Below, one piece after another: positions 1-5,252 of a stretch of 7,377 nucleotides of DNA. Numbering within the stretch: position 1 is the stretch's first letter; the number at the start of each line of letters is the position of its first letter. A program made the translations under genes and the position numbers. Origin of the DNA: Clostridia bacterium (lineage in GTDB: Bacteria; Bacillota_A; Clostridia; Christensenellales; Aristaeellaceae); the NCBI GenBank assembly GCA_017938785.1, contig JAGBAU010000275.1, forward strand, positions 1 through 7,377. Direction: 5' to 3'. The notes beneath the pieces are model-generated. The model saw only the letters and a program-made list of their open reading frames with translations. It had not been told where the DNA came from and did not search any database.

Positions 1-1394
1 CAGCAGTAGATGTACTTCTCCGGCGGGAAGCGCTTTTCCAGGGCCATGCGCTCCACGGTTGCCCGGGTGGAATCCATGTTCACGCTGGTCATCAGGTAGG
101 GCGCCAGCCGGTTGAAGGCAGCCTGCTCCGGGGAGAAGCCCTTGATGTTCACGGTGATATCGCCGGTGAATACGATGTTGTCCGCCTCACACACGATGGC
201 AACCTCGCCGTCCACATGGCCGCCGTTGCCCCGGTAGAAGTCGAACTTCTTGCCCTGCCAGCTGAGGGAGCCGATGTAGCCCAGCGGGTCGTCGGGGTCC
301 GGCTCCACCTGGTCCACGATGTACAGGTGGGTCATCTCCGGCGGAATGTAGCGGCTCAGGATGCGGCTGATGGCGCAGTAGGGCGCATGGGCGGGGTTCT
401 GCTCGCGGTAGTTGGGCTCGCCGTTTACCTCCATCTCGAAGTGCAGGTGGGCGGTGTAGGATACGTGGATTTCATCGAACATGGAGAGCAGGCCGCAATG
501 GTCCATGTCCGGATGGGTGATGATCATGCGCCGGGGCATCTCATCAAAGCCCGGGAACAGCCGGCGCAGCAGGGCCACCATCTCCGGCGCGTAGATGGCG
601 AAGCCGCTGTCGATGAACAGCAATTCGCCGTCCTTGTGGAAGATGCAGGTGTTGCTGCCGCAGGGGGGCTGGATGCAGATCATTTCGCAATCAGAGAGCT
701 GGATGCGGCTGATCCGGGGCTTGAAGTTCAGTCCCTTGTGGTGGGCCAGCATGTCCGCCCAGCGGCTGATATAATCGAAGGTTTTGTAGGGTGGCTCGTT
801 GCGCTCATCCAGCATCTGCATGATGCGGTTGGACTGGGTCATCAGCTCGTTGGCCTTGCGGCGGGGCAGCTGAAGCTTCTGGGTCATGCGGTTGGCAAAG
901 CTCATGTAGAACACCGTGTTGTCCAGCACGCGCTCGCTCTCATCGTAGTCGATGATGCGGATTTCGCACAGGGCGGAGGCCTTCTCCAGGAAATCCCGGG
1001 TGGCGGCGGGGTCCTCAACGAACAGGCCCATCTTGAAGTTCTGGAAGCCGGTGTCGTTTTCATGGGAGCTGATGTAGGAGATGTTGAAGTGGTAGCTGTC
1101 GATCAGCTCCAGCACGGGCAGTACCGTACCGGGCACGTCCTTCAAAAGGAATTCCAGCAGCAGCACCTGGGCAGGGTTGTCGATGTTCTGGATGTAGCCC
1201 AGCTCCGTGAGGCCCTGGCTGATTTCGTCCAGCTGCTTCTTCGTGCCGGAAACGTCCAGGAACAGGGTGTGCATATCCACTGCCTTGTTGTAGCTCACAC
1301 GGGCGATATTCGCGCCTGCCGCAGAGATGATGCGGCTGGCCTCCTTGAATGCGCCTGCGTGGTCCGGCATCTTGGTGATGAAGGTCTTTTTCAC
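1..1394 (-). CDS. ACT-ACT-metallo-beta-lactamase-fold hydrolase, 3' end outside window
   Basis: The gene runs off the left edge, so 464 codons are visible and no stop is seen. I chose the GTG at 1394 because AGGAGA lies 6 nt upstream and a strong promoter precedes it. Residues about 1-75 and 77-150 look like two ACT-type ligand-binding domains (KMPDHAGAF near the start, then LKDVPGTVLPVLELID). Residues about 225-464 form a metallo-beta-lactamase fold: ITHPDMDHCG at 291-301, GGHVDGE at 391-397 and FTGDI at 409-413. These give likely metal ligands H294, D296, D298, H299, H393 and D412. The usual HxHxDH motif here reads HxDxDH, so the metal site may be unusual. The protein is probably cytosolic, as no signal peptide is seen. 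ACT domains usually sense amino acids or other small molecules; substrate and ligand are unknown. It is transcribed separately from the kinase gene upstream. Confidence 0.85.
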   Translation of the reverse strand, partial: MKKTFITKMPDHAGAFKEASRIISAAGANIARVSYNKAVDMHTLFLDVSGTKKQLDEISQGLTELGYIQNIDNPAQVLLLEFLLKDVPGTVLPVLELIDSYHFNISYISSHENDTGFQNFKMGLFVEDPAATRDFLEKASALCEIRIIDYDESERVLDNTVFYMSFANRMTQKLQLPRRKANELMTQSNRIMQMLDERNEPPYKTFDYISRWADMLAHHKGLNFKPRISRIQLSDCEMICIQPPCGSNTCIFHKDGELLFIDSGFAIYAPEMVALLRRLFPGFDEMPRRMIITHPDMDHCGLLSMFDEIHVSYTAHLHFEMEVNGEPNYREQNPAHAPYCAISRILSRYIPPEMTHLYIVDQVEPDPDDPLGYIGSLSWQGKKFDFYRGNGGHVDGEVAIVCEADNIVFTGDITVNIKGFSPEQAAFNRLAPYLMTSVNMDSTRATVERMALEKRFPPEKYIYC

Positions 1395-1427
1395 TTGAAA
1401 TCTCCTCTTTCGGCTTGCAATGAATCC

Positions 1428-1456
1428 ATTTTAATATAAACCGGGCCGCCCGTCAA
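1428..1456 (-). promoter_or_regulatory. Sigma-A-type promoter for the ACT/metallo-hydrolase gene
   Basis: On the minus strand, TTGACG (1456-1451) is followed after exactly 17 bp by TAAAAT (1433-1428). Each hexamer is one base from consensus. The predicted start of transcription is near 1421, giving a leader of about 27 nt that contains the AGGAGA ribosome-binding site. The -35 hexamer overlaps the left arm of the hairpin at 1444-1478. Confidence 0.7.
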
Positions 1457-1485
1457 TGAAACCTTGCGACGGGCGGCCGTTTTTT
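1444..1485. terminator. GC-rich hairpin after the histidine kinase gene
   Basis: GGCCGCCCGTC (1444-1454) pairs perfectly with GACGGGCGGCC (1468-1478) around a 13-nt loop. Six T residues follow on the plus strand (1480-1485). On the minus strand, in the direction of the kinase mRNA, the stem is followed only by CGGTTTATATT, a weak U-tract. It probably ends kinase transcription imperfectly and would stop plus-strand antisense transcripts better. It lies 10 bases beyond the kinase stop codon. Confidence 0.6.
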
Positions 1486-1487
1486 GT

Positions 1488-2810
1488 TTATGCTTGTTTT
1501 TCGGGTCTGGGCAGGCACACGGTCATGCGGGTGCCGATGCCCGGGCGGGAGATCAGGTCGATATGGCCGCCGTGGCGGTCCACAATCCAGTGGGCGATGG
1601 ACAGGCCCAGGCCCGTGCCGCCGCTCTGGCGGTTGCGGGCGGGGTCCGAGCGGTAGAAGCGGTCGAAGATACGGGATGCGTCCTCACCGGATACGCCGAT
1701 GCCGCTGTCCTGCACCTCGATGCGGGGTTCGCCCTCCGGGGAGTTGTAGGCACGCAGGCGGATCATGCCCTTCTCGGGGGTGTACTTCATGGCGTTGTCC
1801 GCCAGGATGCGGGCGCACTGCTTCAGCGCGTCGTGGTCGCCCGTGCAGCAGACCCCGGGCTGCACATCGATGCGCCAGTCGTGGGCCTTGTCGATGAGCA
1901 TACAGTCCTCGAAGGTTTCCTTCATCAGTTCATCCAGCTGGATGGTTTCAAAGTTCAGCTGGTTGCGGCCGGTATCGCCCCGGGCCAGGAAGAGCAGCTG
2001 CTCCACCAGGTGGTTCATGTAGTTGGCTTCGCTTTTGATGGCGGCGATGGATTCGTCCAGAATCTTTTCATCCTGCTTGCCCCAGCGGTCCAGCATGCCC
2101 GCATAGCCCTGGATCACGGCGATGGGAGTGCGCAGCTCGTGGGATGCATCGGATACGAAGCGCGCCTGCTGCTGGTAGGAGCGGTGCATGCGCTCCAGCA
2201 GGTCGTTGATAGCGCCCTCCAGGCCCTGCAAATCCTCGTCGCCCATGCGCAGCTTCTGGCCGGGCTGGTCGGGGCTGATGCGGCCGATGGCATCCTGCAG
2301 GTCGTGCAGCTTTCCATCGTCCGGCACAGGCGGGGCGGGACGGGGCTCACGGCTCAGCTCGCGGGCGGCGCGGGCCAGCTTGTCCAGCGGTCGCAGCAGC
2401 CTGCGCGCGCGCCGGGGGCCCCAGACGAGCTGCCCCAGCAGTACGATGGCTTCAAAGATGAGCAGGAATATGCCCACGGACTTGACGTAATCGTAGAAGC
2501 CGGTGAGGCTTACACTGTGCAGCTGTCCGCCGGGAAGGGAGAAATGATATTCTGCAAGGCGGACGCTTTCGAAGAATTTTTGAAGGGTGTGTAGTGCGTG
2601 AACACCTCTGGAGAATTCTCCGGAAATGCCGCGCTCCAGGCCGGGTATCCAGTCGCTGCCCAATACGGTATGTTCATGGGCGAAGCAGAAGCCCATCAGA
2701 GAGATTGCCAGCAGTGCGATGTTCAGCCAGAAGAAGATGGAAAACAGCCTCCACCACCAGGACCGGCTGATCTTCCGGGCGGTGGAGGTGACGCGTACGG
2801 TTTCGTTCAT
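1488..2810 (-). CDS. Membrane sensor histidine kinase of a two-component system
   Basis: A 440-residue HisKA/HATPase sensor kinase. I start it at ATG 2810: AAGGAG lies 6 nt upstream and overlaps the TAA stop of the regulator gene (TAAGGAG), which suggests translational coupling. An in-frame ATG at 2840 would overlap the regulator and lacks this support. Membrane helices are at about 20-44 and 111-131, with a short outside domain of about 65 residues between them. A linker, possibly HAMP-like but with a proline-rich insert (157-163), runs to about 215. The phosphoacceptor is H224 in SHELRTP. The ATP-binding domain has N339 (LADNAMKYTP), DSGIG at 368-372 and GGTGLGL at 397-403, so all catalytic motifs are intact. 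It should autophosphorylate and pass phosphate to the adjacent regulator. The signal is unknown. The architecture is like ArlS/CiaH-type kinases, but I cannot assign orthology. Confidence 0.95.
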   Translation of the reverse strand: MNETVRVTSTARKISRSWWWRLFSIFFWLNIALLAISLMGFCFAHEHTVLGSDWIPGLERGISGEFSRGVHALHTLQKFFESVRLAEYHFSLPGGQLHSVSLTGFYDYVKSVGIFLLIFEAIVLLGQLVWGPRRARRLLRPLDKLARAARELSREPRPAPPVPDDGKLHDLQDAIGRISPDQPGQKLRMGDEDLQGLEGAINDLLERMHRSYQQQARFVSDASHELRTPIAVIQGYAGMLDRWGKQDEKILDESIAAIKSEANYMNHLVEQLLFLARGDTGRNQLNFETIQLDELMKETFEDCMLIDKAHDWRIDVQPGVCCTGDHDALKQCARILADNAMKYTPEKGMIRLRAYNSPEGEPRIEVQDSGIGVSGEDASRIFDRFYRSDPARNRQSGGTGLGLSIAHWIVDRHGGHIDLISRPGIGTRMTVCLPRPEKQA

Positions 2811-2820
2811 GGCGGTCTCC

Positions 2821-3501
2821 TTATGCGTCGCGGAACACATAGCCCACGCCGCGCACGGTGTGGATATGCTTCACGCCGAAGGCGTCGTCGATCTTGGAGC
2901 GCAGGTAGCGGATGTATACGTCCACCACGTTGGTCTCGCCGGCGTATTCGTAGCCCCAGACCTTCTCCAGCAGCACCTCGCGGCTGAGCACGATGGAGCG
3001 GTTCTCCATCAGCACCTGCAGAAGGGCAAATTCACGCTGGGTGAGGGTGATGGGGGTATCGCCGAAGCGCAGCTCGTGACGGGCGGGATCGAGAACGAGG
3101 GAGCCGGAAGAGAGCACCTTCACCGCTTCCTTTGCGGGGGCGCGCTTGCGCAGGCACACGCGGATGCGGGCCAGCAGCTCCTCGATTTCGAAGGGCTTGG
3201 TGATGTAATCGTCCGCGCCCATGTCCAGGCCCGTGACCTTATCCATCACCTGGTCACGGGCGGTGACCATGATGACCGGCGTATCTTTCGTTCGGCGCAG
3301 TCGGCGCAGAAGCTCCAGGCCGCTCATACCCGGCAGCATCACGTCCAGCAGCAGGAGGGCATAGCCGTTGTCCTCCGCCATGGTGAGCCCCATGCGGCCG
3401 TCCAGGGCCTTGTCTACCTCATAGCCCTCGTGCATGAGCTCCAGCTCCACGAAACGGGCCAGCTTTTCTTCATCTTCTACGATCAGGATGCGGTCTGCCA
3501 T
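2821..3501 (-). CDS. OmpR/PhoB-family response regulator
   Basis: A full-length 226-residue regulator. The receiver domain (about 1-118) has the acidic pair D10/E11, phosphoacceptor D53 (LLLDVMLPG), T80 and K102 (TKPF). The winged-helix DNA-binding domain (about 130-226) ends in the typical TVRGVGYVF motif. GGAGG sits 5 nt before the ATG. The kinase gene follows after 10 bases, so the two are a cognate pair. Regulators of this class bind direct repeats spaced about 11 bp; two sets of such repeats lie upstream of this operon (4153-4182 and 4354-4392) and are good candidate targets. The exact subfamily is not clear from sequence alone. Confidence 0.96.
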   Translation of the reverse strand: MADRILIVEDEEKLARFVELELMHEGYEVDKALDGRMGLTMAEDNGYALLLLDVMLPGMSGLELLRRLRRTKDTPVIMVTARDQVMDKVTGLDMGADDYITKPFEIEELLARIRVCLRKRAPAKEAVKVLSSGSLVLDPARHELRFGDTPITLTQREFALLQVLMENRSIVLSREVLLEKVWGYEYAGETNVVDVYIRYLRSKIDDAFGVKHIHTVRGVGYVFRDA

Positions 3502-3524
3502 GTTGTCCTCCGGAAATGGATTCA

Positions 3525-3548
3525 GGCGCGCAGGGGATGCTGCGCGCC
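3525..3548 (-). other. Intercistronic hairpin ahead of the response regulator gene
   Basis: GGCGCGCAG (3525-3533) and CTGCGCGCC (3540-3548) form a perfect 9-bp stem with a 6-nt loop, in the 54-base gap between the DUF4342 gene and the regulator gene. No T-tract follows on the minus strand, so it is not a standard terminator. It may block exonucleases or mark an RNA processing site that sets the ratio of the two proteins; that role is inference. Confidence 0.5.
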
Positions 3549-3555
3549 GGGAATG

Positions 3556-4074
3556 TTATTTGGTTTCCTGCTTCTGGAATTCTTCTTTCACGTTTTCGGC
3601 CATATCGCCGGCCTTGCTCATCACGCTGTTGATGCTGTCCTTGCCCAGGTCCGGGCCGCGGAAGGCGTAGCGCACGCCGAAGAAGAGGCTGAACAGCATG
3701 GCGAACAGGATGGTCCATACGCTGCACAGAACCAGGATGGCGAACACCGTCACCGGCAGGCTGAACAGCTCCTTGTCGTTTCGGGTGACCATCAGGAAGT
3801 TGGTGTTGCCGATGCGCAGCAGCTTACCAAAGCTTCGGGCCAGCCACTTCATGCCCTCGTGAAAGCCCTTGTGCTTTTTGGGTTCCTCCTCAGGCGGCAG
3901 CTCTTCTGTGCGGGTGGAATAGGTGCTGGTTTCCGGGGCGATTTTGCCCTCGCTCTCCAGCAGCAGGATGGCGTCCAGCAGGTCCCAGTTGGAGGCCTCC
4001 AGGGCAGTTTTGGCTTCTTCGTAGCTCACGTTTGCCTTTTCGCGCAGGGTTTCGACCATTTCAAGATTCGTCAT
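3556..4074 (-). CDS. UBA-like / DUF4342 membrane protein
   Basis: A 172-residue protein with no known catalytic motif. Residues about 2-40 resemble a UBA/TS-N three-helix domain (VSYEEAKTALEASNWDLLDA). A charged Pro/Glu-rich linker follows (47-68), then a conserved-looking stretch including GNTNFLMVTRNDKELFSLPV (89-108). A hydrophobic segment at about 106-136 is one long membrane helix or a tight hairpin, and the tail (145-172) is amphipathic and charged. This layout matches DUF4342-type proteins. I prefer ATG 4074: GGAG ends 10 nt before it but only 1 nt before the ATG at 4083, too close to work. It is first in the operon with the regulator and kinase, suggesting a helper, sensor or target of that system. 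Its function is unknown. Confidence 0.85.
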   Translation of the reverse strand: MTNLEMVETLREKANVSYEEAKTALEASNWDLLDAILLLESEGKIAPETSTYSTRTEELPPEEEPKKHKGFHEGMKWLARSFGKLLRIGNTNFLMVTRNDKELFSLPVTVFAILVLCSVWTILFAMLFSLFFGVRYAFRGPDLGKDSINSVMSKAGDMAENVKEEFQKQETK

Positions 4075-4152
4075 AGTTTTCATTCTCCTTTGGTTTGATC
4101 TCCGGTTGATAATGCTATCTTACATCCCGGGGATTAAAGCAAACCGAAGTTA

Positions 4153-4182
4153 GATTAGAACAGGATTAGAAAGAGATTCAGT
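4153..4182 (+). repeat. 11-bp-period direct repeats over the operon start site
   Basis: GATTAGAA occurs at 4153-4160 and again at 4164-4171. A diverged copy, GATTCAGT, begins at 4175, so all three keep an exact 11-bp period. They cover about +1 to +30 of the predicted transcript from the promoter at 4190-4218. This spacing fits OmpR-family regulator binding, and the position suggests negative autoregulation. The motif and its binding protein are inferred. Confidence 0.45.
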
Positions 4183-4189
4183 TTTTATC

Positions 4190-4218
4190 ATTTTACTGCC
4201 CGGGGCAGGCACTGTCAA
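4190..4218 (-). promoter_or_regulatory. Sigma-A-type promoter of the DUF4342-regulator-kinase operon
   Basis: On the minus strand a perfect TTGACA (4218-4213) is separated by exactly 17 bp from TAAAAT (4195-4190). The predicted start is near 4183, giving a leader of about 110 nt before ATG 4074. The spacer holds a perfect 6-bp palindrome with one central base, CTGCCC-G-GGGCAG on the plus strand (4196-4208), which could be an operator. Confidence 0.75.
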
Positions 4219-4220
4219 GG

Positions 4221-4256
4221 AAAAAGGGATAGGCCCTTCCCATAGGGGAAGGGCCT
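4221..4256 (-). terminator. Strong hairpin with downstream T run, possible small-RNA terminator
   Basis: AGGCCCTTCCC (4231-4241) and GGGAAGGGCCT (4246-4256) form a perfect 11-bp stem with a 4-base loop. On the minus strand the stem is followed by ATCCC and then TTTTT (4225-4221). The 5-base gap before the T run is not ideal, so it may terminate only partly. It ends just before the -35 box of the operon promoter, where an insulating terminator would be expected. Confidence 0.55.
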
Positions 4257-4328
4257 GAAAGAGGGGGTTAGGAGGGGTATTTTTTATATATAAGAACGCC
4301 TTTCGGCGGAAGGGGTTTTCCGTTTACA
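4221..4328 (-). ncRNA. Candidate C-rich regulatory small RNA, about 100-108 nt
   Basis: No ORF covers this stretch. A transcript starting near 4328, below the TATAAT at 4335-4340, would begin with a small hairpin (CGGAA 4322-4318 with UUCCG 4311-4307 and a C-rich AACCCC loop, or alternatively CGCC-GAAA-GGCG at 4308-4297). An AU-rich stretch follows (4296-4280), then an apparently unpaired C-rich segment (4279-4261) containing CCCCUCCUAACCCCCUC, and finally the 11-bp terminal hairpin. CCUCC is complementary to Shine-Dalgarno GGAGG. This is the plan of Firmicute anti-SD small RNAs such as streptococcal csRNAs. Alternatively it is a long leader or attenuator of the downstream operon. No homolog is recognised, so this rests on architecture alone. 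Confidence 0.4.
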
Positions 4329-4334
4329 GCTATG

Positions 4335-4340
4335 ATTATA
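4335..4340 (-). promoter_or_regulatory. TATAAT -10 box of a probable activator-dependent promoter
   Basis: A perfect TATAAT lies on the minus strand. At 17-bp spacing the -35 position reads TTATTG, a poor match, and 16- or 18-bp spacing is no better. Four 11-bp-spaced repeats start 13 bp upstream. A strong -10, no -35 and tandem regulator sites are what PhoB- or CiaR-type activated promoters look like. Confidence 0.5.
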
Positions 4341-4353
4341 GGGGATAAAAAAT

Positions 4354-4392
4354 AACTCAATAAAAACTCAGCATGAACTGAATATGAACTTT
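4354..4392 (-). repeat. Four direct repeats with exact 11-bp period, probable response-regulator sites
   Basis: On the plus strand AACTCA (4354), AACTCA (4365), AACTGA (4376) and AACTTT (4387) begin exactly 11 bp apart. On the minus strand, in the promoter's direction, these read AAAGTT, TCAGTT, TGAGTT, TGAGTT with 5-bp gaps. OmpR/PhoB-family dimers bind such repeats on one face of the helix, and a regulator of this family is encoded by the next operon. Confidence 0.6.
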
Positions 4393-4397
4393 TGGCC

Positions 4398-4429
4398 GAA
4401 AGAAAACCACAGGATTGCTCCTGTGGTTT
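4398..4429 (-). terminator. Rho-independent terminator after dapF
   Basis: AAACCACAGGA (4404-4414) and TCCTGTGGTTT (4419-4429) form a perfect 11-bp stem with a 4-base loop, starting 4 bases after the dapF stop codon. On the minus strand a T-rich TCTTTC follows the stem's own terminal T residues. It separates the glcK-pepT-dapF group from the regulatory region. Confidence 0.85.
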
Positions 4430-4433
4430 GAAC

Positions 4434-5249
4434 TTATTCGATTTCGCCTTCGAAGGCGGTTTCGGCGGGGCCGGTCATGGTGATGTGGTTGTCAGAGAGC
4501 CAGACGTCCCGCAGCGTGCCGCCGGGGAGGTGAATGCTGGCGCTGCGCTTTGCAAGTCCCAGGCTCACCGCCGCAGCCAGCACCGCGCAGCTGCCGGTGC
4601 CGCAGGCCAGGGTAGGGCCGTCGCCCCGTTCCCACACCTTGACGGTGATGTTTTCGCGATCATCTACCCGGCAGAATTCGATGTTTGCCTTCGCCGGGAA
4701 CAGGGGATGGCATTCCATCATGCTGCCGAAGCGGCGGAAATCCTCATCATCGGGGAAGATGTCGAAGGTGACGGCGTGGGGATTGCCCATGGACACGCAG
4801 AAGAATTCCACTTCCCTGCCGCCCAGCTGTACCTTCACGCGGTTGGAACCGGCTGCCACGGGAATCTTTTCCGGATTGAACTCCGGCTGGCCCATGTTCA
4901 CGGTGGCTAGGGTGGTTTCGCCTTCCTGCTCAAGATGAATGCCCAGCACACCGGCGAGGGTGTCGATGGTCATGTCCATTTTGGGGCAGATGCCCTTGTC
5001 ATAGACGTATTTCGCGGCACAGCGAATGCCGTTGCCGCACATCTCCGGTTCGCTTCCGTCGGAGTTGAAGATGCGCATCCGCACATCTGCTTTATCGCTT
5101 TCGCAGATCAAAATCAGACCGTCCGCGCCCACGCCGAAGCGGCGCTTGCAGACGCGCTTTGCCAGGGCGGAGGGATCCGCGATTTCGTTGTGGATGGCGT
5201 CGATGATGATGAAATCATTGCCGATGCCGTGCATCTTGGTGAAGCGCAT
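4434..5249 (-). CDS. dapF: Diaminopimelate epimerase
   Basis: DapF interconverts LL- and meso-diaminopimelate in the cytosol without cofactor, supplying lysine biosynthesis and peptidoglycan cross-linking. The 271-residue length is normal for the family. The N-terminus MRFTKMHGIGNDF is typical. The two catalytic cysteines are present: C71 in MCGNGIRCAAKY and C216 in ACGTGSCA. The other expected motifs, NSDGSEPEMCGNG (62-74) and GNPHAV (155-160), are also intact. GGGAGGA ends about 8 nt before the ATG and lies inside the end of pepT, whose stop is 3 bases upstream, so translation is probably coupled. It is the last gene of its group. Confidence 0.98.
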   Translation of the reverse strand: MRFTKMHGIGNDFIIIDAIHNEIADPSALAKRVCKRRFGVGADGLILICESDKADVRMRIFNSDGSEPEMCGNGIRCAAKYVYDKGICPKMDMTIDTLAGVLGIHLEQEGETTLATVNMGQPEFNPEKIPVAAGSNRVKVQLGGREVEFFCVSMGNPHAVTFDIFPDDEDFRRFGSMMECHPLFPAKANIEFCRVDDRENITVKVWERGDGPTLACGTGSCAVLAAAVSLGLAKRSASIHLPGGTLRDVWLSDNHITMTGPAETAFEGEIE

Positions 5250-5252
5250 GAA

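Noticed and set aside
216..1439. Plus-strand ORF of 407 codons
   Set aside because: It is antisense to the ACT/metallo-hydrolase gene, shows no family motif and has a low-complexity V/A/G/H/L-rich composition typical of the reverse frame of a GC-rich gene.
1464..2594. Plus-strand ORF of 376 codons
   Set aside because: It is antisense to the histidine kinase, which has every expected motif. The plus frame has none and shows the same shadow composition.
2811..2840. Upstream ATG of the kinase at 2840
   Set aside because: It overlaps the regulator gene and adds ten residues with no membrane or conserved feature, while ATG 2810 has a well-placed AAGGAG.
4075..4083. ATG at 4083 as start of the DUF4342 gene
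   Set aside because: The GGAG site ends only 1 nt before it, too close for initiation; ATG 4074 has workable spacing. The difference is three residues.
2626..4098. Plus-strand ORF of 490 codons
   Set aside because: It spans the antisense of three real genes and the gaps between them, and its sequence has no recognisable domain.
4186..4191. TATCAT on the plus strand below the GATTAGAA repeats, as a divergent promoter
   Set aside because: It is a modest -10 match with no -35 and no plus-strand gene to serve; the perfect minus-strand promoter explains the region better. An antisense transcript cannot be excluded.
4332..4355. Plus-strand mini-ORF of seven codons plus stop
   Set aside because: It is very short, its upstream bases hold no convincing ribosome-binding site, and it overlaps the -10 element on the other strand.
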